A stretch of 64,000 nucleotides of DNA, taken from NCBI GenBank assembly GCA_020284085.1, contig JACEVL010000497.1, forward strand, positions 567,001 to 631,000, written 5' to 3'. This DNA is from Aporrectodea caliginosa (taxonomy: Eukaryota > Annelida > Clitellata > Crassiclitellata > Lumbricidae). Under the pieces are notes generated by a model. That model searched no databases. It saw only the letters and a program-made list of their open reading frames with translations, and was not told where the DNA came from. Position 1 is the stretch's first letter. Each line of letters starts with the position of its first letter. The position numbers and the translations under genes were made by a program. Of this stretch, positions 33,410-45,074 are shown one piece after another.

Positions 33410-33770
33410 TAAGAAAATTCCGTTTTACAACTTTCAGGCGATCCCAAGCTTGTATACAAATTGTCGGATGCATCCAGGAAAGTAGATTTTACAAAAGAAA
33501 TCAAAAACATTTACAGGCCTATTAAGCAGCGAGGGAATCACTTAGAATTTATTTTGTATAGCTTAGCCGTCTAGTCAGTATCTCGCAAAGTGTATAGACG
33601 GAACTTTGAGTATCTCGTATTTCGTATTGTGTTACTTTCAACTGAGTTACAATTGTAATCTCTCTGCCGCTGTAGTAAGTGGCATAGATCATTGATGAAT
33701 TTCAACACAATTTATGATCATTTCGGACGCCACTTGCATATTAATGTGAAACTATTATTTATTTCAGCAG
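33410..33770 (+). promoter_or_regulatory. conserved region upstream of Ly6-B
   Basis: Counterpart of 11190-11536. A duplicated MITE border lies immediately to its left (33394). The acceptor TTATTTATTTCAGCAG ends at 33770, so the 5' UTR is probably spliced. The promoter role is inferred from position and conservation only. Confidence 0.45.
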
Positions 33771-33778
33771 TATCAGTC

Positions 33779-33980
33779 ATGAATAGAACGATCTGGATTT
33801 TGGTCTGTGGACTGACTGTCCTAATGGCGCGAACGTCCACCGCCATCAAATGTTACCAGTGCGACAGCACAGGCGAGCTGGCGAGCTGCGGTGATCCATT
33901 CTTTGCTTACCATAAAGCTACAGATTGCGAAGAGGGGTTCAATCATTGTGTAAAGACTATAAAAAAGCTTAAACTTGCAG
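33779..33980 (+). CDS. Ly6-B exon 1 (signal peptide and first Ly6 half)
   Basis: The ATG at 33779 starts MNRTIWILVCGLTVLMARTSTA, a clear signal peptide, followed by IKCYQCDSTG, SCGDPFFAY, DCEEGFNHCV and a lysine-rich end. The cysteine pattern (CxxC, then SC, DC, HC) is that of the first half of a Ly6/uPAR three-finger domain. The chosen ATG is the first in frame after a likely 5' UTR acceptor and is conserved in Ly6-A. The exon ends at GCAG|GTATGC (33980), leaving phase 1. An earlier in-frame start at 33692 is less likely because it would precede the signal peptide and the acceptor. The protein is expected outside the cell or GPI-anchored; the ligand is unknown. Confidence 0.9.
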
Positions 33981-35189
33981 GTATGCGATACTTTAAGTTA
34001 TAAAAATGAAATTAATATACTGTAACGGTCCCCTATTAATAGATTTTTTTAAATCTATTTTCGGTTATGCACTGATCGTGTGCACGTGTTACCTATAAAG
34101 TCTATATCCATTGCGATTGGATGAATGTATGTCAAGTTATATAGTTCAACCAATCAAATCAATGCAACACATTTCAAGTTTGAATATTAATTATCATAAA
34201 ATCGTCAAACTAATGAAATGTTATCTAAATATGGTCTCGTTTTCTTGTCAAGGGTAATCAATTAAGATTGTTTTAATTCTTTAAACTATCCTTACTTAAA
34301 CCAGCGCAGTCTACATGGTATTAAGCCTAAGGGAAATTAAATACCTCCCACGTAGATATTCTTGTAGTCACTTCTGTTTAACCCCAACGGACTTTCACTT
34401 CGAACAAGCGTGGATCTCACTGTGGACGATGATGACGATGATCATATCTTTCGTTGAATTAACGAGTGAATCTCTTCTGTGAAGTGTAGAACTCACGTAG
34501 CATTGCATCTTCTTGTAGTAAAGAAGAATATGGAAGATTTGTATGAATCTCTTCGCTCTTATATTCGACTCGCTATTGACTTTAATCCAATAGTCCAGTT
34601 TATGGAAGTTCCGACGAACCCATTAGTGCCCACGGTCCCTTTTTAGGGACACAAAGTTATAAAATTCCAGTCTAGCGTACAAGAGCCGCAAATTGATAGG
34701 GTCTTTTTGCTGTACTTACTAATGTCTATAGTATTATTTGAAACATTCTATTTCAAGATACATAAATATTCTATACTTAAATATGACGTCAGAAACTTCG
34801 CCCGCGAGAAATTTCACAAATGCTGAATTCCTCTCGAAAGTGAGCGTTTTTCTAATAAATGATCTCAGTAAATTGAATAAAATGATTGATGCTTATGAAG
34901 TACAACTATTTAGCTTGTGCAGGAATACTTTTGTTTCATATTTGTCGTGTTCTTATTCTTTACTGTGCTGTGTTGAAAGTTTGTCCCTAAAAAGGGACTG
35001 TGGGCATTAGACGACGCAGTATTTTGTTAGATGCAAACATGGCTGCGTGGATGTGTTTTGACGACTGGAGCTTATTAGGTCCATCCGTTATAGCATTATT
35101 TCAATGCCAGACGTTGCTCTGTATAGAAACATTATTTTTGTGTTTTTAAAATATTTAGTTTTTTTACAAAAAAAACCACAGTTTTGCTG

Positions 35190-36446
35190 TCAGTGATGTC
35201 CTCAGTGCTCTCGAGGACGACCCCGACATTTTTGCGCGGACATTTACATAACTCTGCCAGAGACTGGGATAGCAATGACGGAGATAGCGCAGCCGAAGAA
35301 GACAATAGGCCACTACTGCCGATGTATCGCCAGACAATCTATGTGGGAAACAACTACGTGTTCAAGGAGAGGCAAAATTATTTCGTCATATTTGCGAGAC
35401 AGAGCGTATGGGAGACAATGACACGATGAGCAGCCCGCGGATAGGCCTATGGTGCAAGTAAGTTTCTTGTTACATACAACAAATCCTATTTTGACATCAT
35501 ATAAGGACGTAAAGGACTAGTAGGGAAATGTGAATGAACCAGAATACTTAGAAAATATCTTACATGAAAGAAACCTAAAATCGTTCTATAACGGTGATCA
35601 ACATTCACAGTGTCTGAGCAACCATTCGTATTTGTGTTTTCAGCCACCGAGAAAGCAGAGTCGATTGCCCCGTGGTACCGGTGCTCGATCTTCCGGTCGA
35701 TCACGTGTTGCTTCGATCGATTATTCTGCTCATCCATCGACATCTGAACAATCTCATCTTGCCACCACAGAGAAAATCTCGTCAATACCATTGCTCAAGA
35801 CTGTCTCTAATGGGGATTGGTGGAACTGGAACAGTACGAAGTTACAGACTTATGGATAGTCCCTTCTCTTATTTGTCGGAAACTGTTCCTGGGACATACG
35901 ACTACAACTAAGAAGCCAGTAGTCACAATGGGCTTGTGTGTTGGAAGGATAGCTGTCCTGTTACATTGGCATCCAACTGCAATGGGGTCCATTCCATTGC
36001 CTATGCCAAAAGTTGGTCTAATGCAGAAAAAGCCAGATTTGAGATAGACCAGCTTTCCTAATATCACAATACAATAAAATCATGGAGGCCTTGATGGTCT
36101 TTATCAAAACATTGAACAGTATAGAATTGGTATATACGCATCCGTAACTGGCACTGGCCTATTATCGCCTACTTGTTTCAGGTCAACACAACGCCTGGCA
36201 ATTGTACCGCGAATCTCCAGCTGCAACTGAGCACCATTTATCCCATCTGCAGTTTATAAGAGCAGTATGTGCTGCTTATTATGCAAAGTATTCCATGTCA
36301 CCAGTTGAGCGTCCTCTGCAGGCTTGTAACCGGACTGCCCTTGCGCATCGCTGTCCGGCTGAAGTCAGGTTCGATGGCCAAGGGCATTTCATTGAGCGAA
36401 ATTCAACTCAAATTAGATGCGCCGTATACAGTACAACATGAAAGTA
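35190..36446 (+). pseudogene. piggyBac transposase pseudogene
   Basis: Recognisable blocks appear in the family order but in different frames: an acidic N-terminus (ALEDDPDIF, then DWDSNDGDSAAEEDN), MGIGGTGTVRSYRL (the target-region TGTVR motif), RGTYDYN, AKSWSNAEKARFEIDQ, WHWPIIAY, HNAWQLYR and the C-terminal VRFDGQGHFIER...RCAVYS. This matches the piggyBac DDE transposase (DDE_Tnp_1_7 family), which in intact form cuts and pastes at TTAA. Several frameshifts and stops and a loss of middle sequence make it non-functional. The C-terminal cysteine-rich finger is incomplete. Confidence 0.82.
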
Positions 36447-36722
36447 TATAAAAAATTTGTCAAATGCTGTGTTGGCCTATACCTTGATTGTTTTGCTGGT
36501 TTCATACACAAAAGTGTGTAAATAAATGTGTTCTGCTGAAACAGTATTGACTGCTGCTAGCTATTTGCCATTTTTACCAGCATTTCCATAGTTACATTTG
36601 TACAGATGTGTTAAACGCTGGTTCTGACATTTCTATATGTTACTGTTCATCTTTTTATGCTATTTTTCATTGAAATGTTGCAATTTTTTACTTTAATAAC
36701 ATGCTACTGCAGTAGCTTCAGT

Positions 36723-37397
36723 CAGGGGCGGAGACTTAGGGGGCAGAGGGGGACGGTCCAAAAAAAAAACTTGAGGTGGGGGGACGGAGCTGCTTATATC
36801 CCCCAATATTTCTGAAATATTTCATGAATATAATAATAATAGCTACGAGTGACAACTGGTTCTTATCAGCACTCAAATAGTAGAGCAATTTTGTTCAGAT
36901 GACAGTTTAAAATGCTACCATTACAGTGTGGAAATTCAAAAGATTTATATAGGGGAGGGGCACATCCCCCCAAACCCTTCCCCAAACTCAAACACGACTC
37001 AAACTATATGTTAGCTACGAGTGACGGCTGGTTCCTTACAGCACTCAAATTATACAGCAATTTTGTTCAGATGACAGCTTAAAATGCCAGTACAGTGTGG
37101 AAATTCAAAAAAATTTTAGATAGGGGAGGGGCACGTCCCCTCCCCAAACCCAACCCCCAAACGCAGACTACATGTTAGCTACGAGTGACGGCTGGTTCCT
37201 ATCAGCACTCAAATTATAGAGCAATTTTGTTCTGATGACAGCTTAAAATGCTATCATTACAGTGCGGAATTTAAAAAAAAATTAAATAGGGGAGGGGGCA
37301 CATCCCCCTCCCCAAACCCCTTCCCCTACTCGGCGCTACGCGCCTCGCCGGTCCTTTACCGGTCCCCCTAAAACCCAGGACCAAGTTTCCGCCTATG
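36723..37397. mobile_element. hAT-like MITE with three internal repeats
   Basis: The exact duplication GCTTCAGT (36715-36722 and 37398-37405) flanks inverted ends CAGGGGCGGAGACTT / CATAGGCGGAAACTT. The interior is a tandem set of three related units of roughly 165 bp, each with TAGCTACGAGTGAC, GAGCAATTTTGTTC (or near variant) and a GGGGAGGGGCACATCCCC-like block. It is inserted into the piggyBac, so it is younger. Confidence 0.88.
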
Positions 37398-38256
37398 GCT
37401 TCAGTCATGTTTCAAGTATTTCCATTTATAAAAACCTGTGACCGGTAGTGCCCACCGTCCCTTTTTAGGGACAAGAATTTCCATGCCTATATTTCTATTT
37501 CCCAATGTCGCAGAATTTTTTCCACATTTTTCCCTTCATATCAACCCCATTATCTACCAAACCAAAGAATTTCATAGAGTTTTGCCACCATGGGCACTAA
37601 AGGGTTAACTGCTTACGTGAATTTAAACTTCTATCGAAATCGACCGACATGTAGTTCAGTTCGATTATAAGATTCCTTTTGACTGAATCTTATTTCCACA
37701 GCACTGTACTTATACTCTACGAGTACAGTTCTTATCGTAATCTAACGACTTACAAATAAGAAACGCTTTCGACGCTCTAATGCCTCAAATTGCACTTAGA
37801 AACGCCACGCAAACACCATTCTTCTCTCGCATCAGACGAAGAACTCTTTTAACGGTCCTTTTCACACCGTCCTCCTCTTGTAATGCGCATGCGCGGTCAA
37901 AGTCTGTTGATCAACCGTGACATTGTTTGAATTTGTCCAATGGCATGGTTTCATCGTAGTTATGTATCCATGGCGTTCAGACAATAAAGATTAATTATGG
38001 CCTTATGCTCCTTATGCGCCAGTTATGTACGCTGGTTGATTAATTAAAGTTTAACACAGACAATGCTATAATTAATCATTAACGATGCAATCTTCTACTG
38101 TACCTATTAAAATCTATATATGTATATATGAAGAGATATGAATGTTTGTTATAATACTAAGGGAATCGTTACATATACATAGATCTATAATTATAGGTCT
38201 ACCAAAAGATCAGATTTCTATTTAATTGCACGGTACGATTGTAAGAAATGAGGGAG

Positions 38257-38531
38257 ATGAGGGAGCGGGATCAGTTGTCACGCGATCCTGCGGGCCTGCA
38301 AGAGAGGAAGACGTTGACGACGTGTGTGCTTATGATGAAAACGGTGACGTTGAAGAAAAGGACAACAACAGTGACGGTGAAGAAAAGGACTACAACAGTG
38401 ACGGTGAAGAAAAGGACTACGTGTGCGCATGCAGCGAAGATCTGTGCAACGATGGCGAGATGTTTCAGCCGAAGCTGAAGTTGCTGATGATCGCTATGAC
38501 GACTGCAGTGACGACCATCTTCCTTAATTAA
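38257..38531 (+). CDS. Ly6-B exon 2 with acidic 9-residue repeat loop
   Basis: The frame is DEGAGSVVTRSCG, DDVCAYDENG, then an acidic repeat EEKDNNSDG / EEKDYNSDG / EEKDY (38352-38420, 27-bp unit), then VCACSEDLCNDGE and a hydrophobic tail KLLMIAMTTAVTTIFLN (stop 38529-38531). It supplies the closing CxCxxxLCN of the Ly6 fold and a GPI-type signal. The exon start is inferred: the acceptor used in Ly6-A (TTGCAG) is here TTGTAAG followed by an imperfect duplication of GAGGGAGATGAG. Only an AG at 38255-38256 joins exon 1 in the cysteine frame. The predicted protein is about 158 residues. If that weak acceptor is not used, the gene is broken. Confidence 0.8.
38352..38420 (+). repeat. coding 27-bp tandem repeat (acidic)
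   Basis: Two full units and a half unit of a 27-bp repeat encode EEKD(N/Y)NSDG. They lie between the eighth and ninth cysteines, that is within a finger loop. Ly6-A has no such array at this place, so the expansion happened after the A/B duplication or was lost from A. Confidence 0.85.
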
Positions 38532-38722
38532 GTAGATCTATCATGCATGCGAAAACTTAAACAGACGTTTCTTATTAGAGCTTAACGCTGTACCTGTGAA
38601 AACACTGAAGCTTTAGATATTTCAGATAATTTTTTTATCAACTAGTTCTATTCCGAATGCAAAACAATTTACCAGAGACATTTCTTAACGGAACTTGATG
38701 TTGAATTATAGACAACAATGAA

Positions 38723-38728
38723 AATAAA
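38723..38728 (+). promoter_or_regulatory. polyadenylation signal of Ly6-B
   Basis: AATAAA about 190 bp after the stop, at the same aligned position as in Ly6-A (13017), within a conserved 3' UTR. Confidence 0.6.
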
Positions 38729-38894
38729 GAGTCAATTTGGACATTTTAGGATAGCTAGATCTAAACCGAATACAAAAACTGTTTTATTGGAATTCTGTTC
38801 TCAATTATTTTGACTAAATCGCTTCTCTCTTCTCTTAAAGGACGCCAGAAGAACGCACCTCTAATGATACGGGCATGATCACTCTGACACTATG

Positions 38895-39012
38895 TACACA
38901 AACACCATGTAGGAGCCTAACCTAAAGTTACACAAACACCATGTAACCTAAGGTTACACAAACACCATGTAACCTAAAGTTACACACACAATGTAACCTA
39001 AAACTACACAAG
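38895..39012 (+). repeat. 25-bp tandem repeat downstream of Ly6-B
   Basis: Four to five units of ACACAAACACCATGTAACCTAA-type sequence. Ly6-A has a single unit at 13178-13200, so the array expanded in copy 2 only. Confidence 0.8.
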
Positions 39013-39671
39013 GACCGTTTCATTCTGAAAAGCCTCGGCATGAAAGGAAATTAAAGCGTTTGAAATCGACGGATTGGTTTATGTACCACTCAGACAACGA
39101 CGACGACTAAAACAGTGATGATGATGATCAAAGCTAAGTAGAGAAGACGAACTCACCTGGCCCAACTCAGTCAAGCAGTGGCGTCATTAGAGGTGGCGTC
39201 ACCCAGTGCCGTAGCCTAATTCGTGGTGTCACCCATGGACCTCCTCCCTTGCCAGACCATACGCGATCCTTAGTAATGTATTTTGTACTAATGTTACTCG
39301 TAAATCGCAATTCCTGTAGGCCTATAGTACTAAATGTAATGGTAATTGTAGTTAATACACGTAAACAACTAGCAGAATTAACATTACAAATGCTTATTTG
39401 ATTTTATTTTTTTATTTCATTTTTATCATTTACCTTCAGATCAGCAGTCACATGATTAAAAATCAAATTAGCAAATATTTATATAATTTTTGAACTATGG
39501 AGGGCAATGGAAGTGCCTGCAGCTTATACAGGTCTCTTTATAAAATAATATTCGGAGAATACAGAAAAGTATGTAATGACCACATGTCAATTGGCAAATT
39601 CTATATAATGGGGAAAATGATTGGAAATGTGGCAGATTATTTCTTTAAACATTGTATTGTATTTATAAATT

Positions 39672-40075
39672 TATAAAGCGCCTCTCACAGTGAACACCAA
39701 TCACAGGCGCTCCCAGTGCGAAAGACTCCGAGCGAAAAGAGTGGTCTTAAGACAGCGAAAAGAAGCACCAGGCCCACCAGAAAGTATTAAAGAACGAGTG
39801 GATGAAGGGAGTTGGTTCCATAATGAAGGGCCAATGAAGGCAAAACCTCGAGATTTAGCCATAGTAGTCCTCGCTCGTGGGACAAGAAGGTCAAGGCGAT
39901 CAAGTGAGCGAAGCGGACGGTGAGAGGTGGCGGAAATAGGCGGGCAAACGAGGCAACAGAGGTATTTGGGAGCTAGGCCAGAATAAGACCGGCAGACAAG
40001 AACAAGGACCTGTAATAATTGTAATTACGACAATTTATAGAGCATCGTCAGTAGCAAGCTACTTGTAATAATTAT
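39672..40075 (-). mobile_element. LINE 3' fragment, minus strand
   Basis: Absent from the matching place after Ly6-A (near 14560). The minus strand reads RLDLLVPRARTTMAKSRG, FAFIGPSLWNQLPSS and the ending LKTTLFARSLSHWERL with a stop at 39690, inside the hairpin GGGAGCGCCTGTGATTGG...GAGAGGCGCTTTATAAAT. It is the same LINE family as 30935-31768. Confidence 0.8.
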
Positions 40076-40539
40076 AGTAATAATATCTATTAGAATCAGG
40101 TTAGCAGGTTAGCAATTAAAATATAAATTTATGGAAATATACCCATAAATGAAGTAATACAAAAACAGGAACAAATACGCAAGCATTTCGGCACTTACTG
40201 AACATCTCGACACAATCAGAACTTTCCTTTCCTGGCTTTCAAAACTGCCAACTTTACAATCATTTAATCGAAATCAATGTTTTTCGCCAACTCACTTTCG
40301 ACTGATAATATCGCACGATAGTGAAGCCTTGACTGTCCCATTGTAGATCGCAGATAGTTCTTTATAAGTTTCAGCTTTAGACAGTCATTTTGGTGTCACT
40401 CCTCTGAAGGTGTCATTCGGCGTGGCCGTACCCCTCGCAACTCCCCACTGCAGCCAAGACAAGCATGCCGATGTACAATAGGGCTATAGGCTAGTATAGG
40501 CGCTATATAAAAGCCAACAAAGAAACTATTTAACCGACA

Positions 40540-40800
40540 AACAAGCATCTTCGTTTATTGATTCAAACTAACATGAATGCAGTATGATTACAAGTCATAG
40601 TATGAACGGATGATCACAAGTTATTACAGGAGTCGAATTTAACTGTATGACAGCCATGATACAAGGCGCCCATCTGTCCTACTGCTCAGTTTACTGGGTC
40701 AATCTTTGTGAGTGTAGCATGAATCGATCCGGAATCCGTGCTGATCTTCTGCTCTTCATGCTTGAGTGCTAACCATTCCCCTAAGCCCCCTCCCGACATG
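40540..40800 (-). mobile_element. SINE orthologous to 15224 (minus strand)
   Basis: Same insertion as in duplication copy 1: the 3' tail region (ATCTTCGTTTATTGATTCAA) and the tRNA-like head (GAATGGTTAGCACTCAAGC on the minus strand) are both present. A piece of the body, including part of the box B region, is deleted or altered. It predates the segmental duplication. Confidence 0.7.
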
Positions 40801-42169
40801 ACAGCAATATCAAATACAGTTGTACTGTATAATATTGTATTGTATTGCATTAATTTGTTAAGCCACGATTCGCATAGATAGTTTGAGCTGTAAAACGAAG
40901 CTTAAAAGAATTGGCTCAGCAAGTAAGAAAGTCTCAACAACTTAAGCATTCATATACTGTCTGCAGCACTGCCCTGTGACTGCCTACGTAAACTAGGCCT
41001 ACACCTCGCTATATCCCAGTAACGACTAAAAGAACTAACATTGTGTGGATTTATGCACGTATCTGGACTTTTATAAGTCGCGCATTCTGGGAACCTTTTA
41101 AAAGCGTTAAAATGACTAGGCAGAAGCATAGAATGAGACTAGGCATTGATCAATTTTCTACCAAACAACGCTCCAGTCTGCAATAGCTTACCTCGAGTTC
41201 AAGGTAACATTACACGCTCCGGGTTTAATCATAATAATAAAAAATATTATTATAGCCTATGGCGTGCTTTTGTGTGGGCGTGCTTAGCTCTTCCTAAAAC
41301 TTCGCTAGATTGCATAGTTAAACAATTATGGGCGCAATTACGGTTCCCAGAATGCGCGACTTATAAAAGTCCACAGTTATAAACGCAAAAATCATCTCAG
41401 CACCTCAGCATATTATATTGTGTAATAGGCTGATTTGTGTTATAATACTGCTTTGGTCTAGGATTGTCTCTTTACTTGTCATCTAACAATTTAGCGACGA
41501 GCGTGTAATAAAAGTGACCGGAAACTAATGCAGTTTGTCGTTAAAGGATAACACTTTGACGCTGTAAAAACACTTGACATTCATCTCTTTCAATTACATT
41601 TTTGGCCTAAGGCCGCGCCGTCATGACTTCATTTTGCCAAAAAAGGATGATAAAAACTTTATACCTAGAACCCTTTATCAAAACATAACTCGAGAACTTA
41701 ACCCTGTAATCGGTAATCCTAATGCCTAGGCCTTTTCAACCTCTTTTCTTTTCCTACCTTATTAATGCATTTAACCTGTATGTACTGAGCTGCAGGTTTG
41801 CCAGCCTGATTGGTTCTAATAAACGAAGATATATATACATTCCCTCAGTAGACTGGTTTCTGATCTCTTCGATCTTTCGGATTTCGATCTTTCGGATTTC
41901 GATCTTTAGGATTTGGCTTCTCCACTGGATAGTAATGATTTTTGATTGAGATTTTAGTCTAGGCAACCGTCAACTGATGTACATGTATTGGACATTACGA
42001 TAACTGTGCTATTATAATAGAAGTTGCTACCATATTAGATTAGATGATACAAATGCCCCCAATCAGTCCATTTAGGCCTATGAACAATTGAACATGGATA
42101 GTTTATTAATTTAGCCTACTTGTTGAAACATATGCATTGTACACCACGTAGGTTCTCAGCAATGTCGTA

Positions 42170-42745
42170 GAAGTTGATGCTTATTTATAATTATGTTGTC
42201 AATACTTTCGTTCTATGAAGCCAAAACTCTGAAAACAGGATTTCTTAACATACACAATCGGAATTTTTTTAATTGCCTAAGACTTACACTGAGTGTTTTT
42301 ATACGCTGAGGGTTTTATCGTGAGTACTGAGTATAGGCCTAGGCATGCGAAAACAATTCCCAACCGTGAAAGGTGGCAGCGATGAACCGTTAAGGCCCTA
42401 GCGATGCGCTCTATTTCATCTGATATTATCTACTCATCTTTGCAATGGATTTCTATTCTTCGCACCTCTATAACTTGGCAGAGATGCGGTGGTTAATAAA
42501 AACTAATATCTGGCTCATTCTCTGCCTCGATTTGGCTAAATGATAATTAACACTCACCAACGATCAAGACGTATGGGCGAATACAAATGAATCGCCGTTT
42601 ATCAAGTGTGAAATGATCTCAATAACACAGAAAAATAACGCGTTGATTTGGGGCAATGCGGAGGCGATGAGATGAAAGTGTCTGCTAGATTGGAAGCACA
42701 TGAATTTCTGTGTCCTTCCACAGGATTTGAGTTTTTCACTCTAGT
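42170..42745. other. spacer after the duplication; nothing recognised
   Basis: AT-rich sequence with no convincing coding frame or repeat end. It separates duplication copy 2 from the repeated block upstream of Ly6-C. Confidence 0.3.
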
Positions 42746-42749
42746 CACC

Positions 42750-42925
42750 AGGATTGCTAATAACTGTGACTCCAGTCTAAGCAGAAGGGGTTCGAAACTC
42801 GATGTTTCACGTGAGACAGACAAGACAATGTCACATTAAGTAGAAATCGTTGGATTCCTGTTGTAGTATAAGCGCTTCAGCTCAATGTCCTGTGACCTTC
42901 GCATAATATGCAAGAGGACTGCATT
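42750..42925 (+). repeat. duplicate of the Ly6-C upstream block
   Basis: It matches 44800-44975: AAGGGGTTCGAAACTCGA, TTCACGTGAGACAGA, TAGAAAT.GTTGGAT and GCGCTTCAGCTCAAT. The pair lies 2 kb apart in direct orientation upstream of Ly6-C. It may be a duplicated promoter/first-exon segment or an unclassified repeat. Confidence 0.5.
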
Positions 42926-43109
42926 ATAACTGCCATGCAGGCCTTGCTGTGTAGTTAATCTCCTCCTGAAAAGTCTTGGTAACAGTTAAACCTTCGTATA
43001 GCCTATATATCGATGTCCACGTCATAGCCAATGGACTTATAAGTATATATATAATATATATACACCAATCCAATCGTTTATTTTGTTTAATAAACGAATA
43101 TTGCATCAT

Positions 43110-43345
43110 CAGGCTGGAGACATAGGATGATTAATTGCTAGACCGAGATGGATGATGGATAGGCCTATAGCCGATGAACAAATGCGGTTGTTTGTTTATG
43201 ATCAACGGGACATCTGCACCTTTATTATTATTCCGGGCTGGAGAGATAATTTACTGCTAGACCGACATGGATACATTATAGCAATATAGCCAATGGTCTA
43301 ATACGGATGTTGCGCATGCGCACAACGGCACATCTGCACTCTTGG
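43110..43345 (+). repeat. tandem duplication of about 130 bp
   Basis: Two units share GGCTGGAGA, TGCTAGACCGA.ATGGAT, ATAGCCAATG/ATAGCCGATG, GCGGTTGTT/CGGATGTT and GGCACATCTGCAC/GGGACATCTGCAC. No coding content. Confidence 0.65.
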
Positions 43346-43759
43346 AGAGAGTACTGTTAATTCTTGGGTTTTCGGACATCACATTTTGGCGGATTACATA
43401 CATGTAGCTGCGTCAGTTGTTAGTATACTAACATTGCACTGATCTCGGTAAGTCGTTTGATTGTGAGCCTAAAATCTAAAAACGAGATGCTCTGATAAGT
43501 AACAAATTGAGTTGGCAAGAGCGATGGTCCGTCCATAAAGCACTTTCAATGTCATCGTCATAATTATTGAGGGCAAGCCAGAAACCCCGCAACCGAAAAG
43601 CTTCGACGTGTTCTTTCGAAGTTATAGTCTCTCGCAACTATTCAATCGATGGAGCAAATCAACTAGTGCTCCTTGTACGAATAACTGATCCTTTCTTGCG
43701 AATAAAGCCTCTCTTAGACGAATACGCTCGGGAGTGGGTCGCCTGAACTGTAAGGAGCT

Positions 43760-44000
43760 AGACGTTCGAAAAATTCGACATCGAGCGCCCAACTAACGTC
43801 TTCAATGCATTTTAACGCAGCAACGGCGAATTTAACTCATCTGAGCAGACGACGTTTCGAGTAGCCTCAGTTGAGATTTAACTCAGCCAATGGGTCGCTT
43901 TCCACGTCAGCACTCATAGTCTCGAACAACAGACATCGAGCGCCCAACCTAACTTCTTCAATATTTTAACAGCCGGCGAATTGCTCATTGTAGATGCTGT
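43760..44000 (+). repeat. imperfect direct repeat
   Basis: GACATCGAGCGCCCAAC followed by TAAC.TCTTCAAT and a GGCGAATT motif occurs twice, about 150 bp apart (43789 and 43931). Function unknown. Confidence 0.55.
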
Positions 44001-44221
44001 TTAATAGAATTAATTCAACTCAGATTCACAGATTTGACACGTCATCATATAGACTGCACAACATTGTATCCCCCGGTGATCATGTAATATTTTAACTGAT
44101 TAATGCTGTTTGTAGAATGCAGACCCTGATAGCGGAACCATAATTATGTTCCTTTGGATTTACCCATTGACACCTGTATACAATTGCATGAACTATGTGC
44201 CTGTATTATTATCATGGTGGT

Positions 44222-44230
44222 CAATAAATA

Positions 44231-44281
<51 letters not shown>
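44222..44281. repeat. TTGA-repeat tail of a retroelement
   Basis: AATAAATATATTGATTGATTGATTG and onward, about twelve ATTG units. It follows a stretch (44000-44222) without recognisable ORF, so it is probably the 3' tail of a SINE or truncated LINE. Confidence 0.6.
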
Positions 44282-44799
44282 ATTACTACTAAAACTAGGG
44301 CCTCATAACATTTAACACAGAATTTAAACACAACTATTTTATACACAGAATAATAAATAATAAAATAAGAAGGGCTTGTGTGGTAAAGGGACACCGTCAC
44401 AGTAGGCCCTATCTTTCTGTATGAAATTATGTATACCTACCTATAGGTATGTGTGCAACTGTGCATGCATGTATGTAGGAACTAATTTATATAGGCCTAT
44501 AGTCTATTCTGTATGCATAGGTGCTACCACGTGCTTAGACCATGGCATATATTTTACGTCTTTCTCGAAATGTATTCAAAAACTCACGCAATGAAATAAA
44601 CACGTTAATGGCCGCCTTTTGAAAAGCCGTGATATGCTGTATCTCCAAATAAATTATGTTCAATTTATTTTTAACAAAGCCCACATTGGTACTAATGTGA
44701 ACTCTGACAAATCTTGTGCGAATCACGCACTTTTAATTATTTCCAAATAAACTTAGTAATAGATTTCTGTTTTCAGGGTAATCAACAGGAGTACTACTA

Positions 44800-44975
44800 A
44801 TTATGACTCCCTGTCTAAACGAAAGGGGTTCGAAACTCGACGCTTCACGTGAGACAGATAAGTCGTAGTCACACAAGAAGTAGAAAAAAACTAGAAATGG
44901 TTGGATTTCTGTAGCAGTATTGACGCTTCAGCTCAATATCCTTCAACATTTGCACAATGCGCACTGTCGTTGAGA
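44800..44975 (+). promoter_or_regulatory. repeated block immediately upstream of Ly6-C
   Basis: It lies about 100 bp before the 5' UTR acceptor of Ly6-C and is duplicated at 42750-42925. A promoter or first-exon role is a guess from position. CACGTG-like TTCACGTGAG is retained in both copies. Confidence 0.35.
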
Positions 44976-45074
44976 AAGGCATGTAGCATGTAAGCAATGA
45001 AATAATTTATATCTTATCTTATGTCTTTCCTTTTTCGATATTTGTCTCTTTGCAGGACACCAGTCACAAAAGCA

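Larger units (their letters stand above)
34619..37604 (+). mobile_element. piggyBac-type transposon in the Ly6-B intron (2.99 kb)
   Basis: The left end CCCATTAGTGCCCACGG and right end (reversed) CCCTTTAGTGCCCATGG are inverted repeats. The right border has TTAA (37605-37608); the left has CGAA, probably a mutated TTAA. Each end also holds an internal GTGCCCAC + GTCCCTTTTTAGGGAC motif in the opposite orientation (about 34985-35012 and 37446-37472), like the internal repeats known in piggyBac. A decayed transposase lies between, and a hAT MITE is inserted at 36723. It accounts for much of the length of the Ly6-B intron. Confidence 0.75.
28090..42165 (+). repeat. segmental duplication, copy 2 (contains Ly6-B)
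   Basis: Collinear partner of 5870-16475. It is longer because of insertions: hAT at 28930 and 30281, a MITE at 32822, a piggyBac at 34619 and a LINE at 39672. It lacks the copy-1 SINEs, the 8602-10868 element and the template-switch hairpins. Similarity fades near 42165 in the AGCCTACTTGTTGA block that also ends copy 1. Confidence 0.85.

Noticed and set aside
38248..38478. Alternative frame of Ly6-B exon 2 (starting MREMRERDQL)
   Set aside because: It lacks the CxCxxxLCN signature and the hydrophobic tail; the other frame matches Ly6-A codon for codon.
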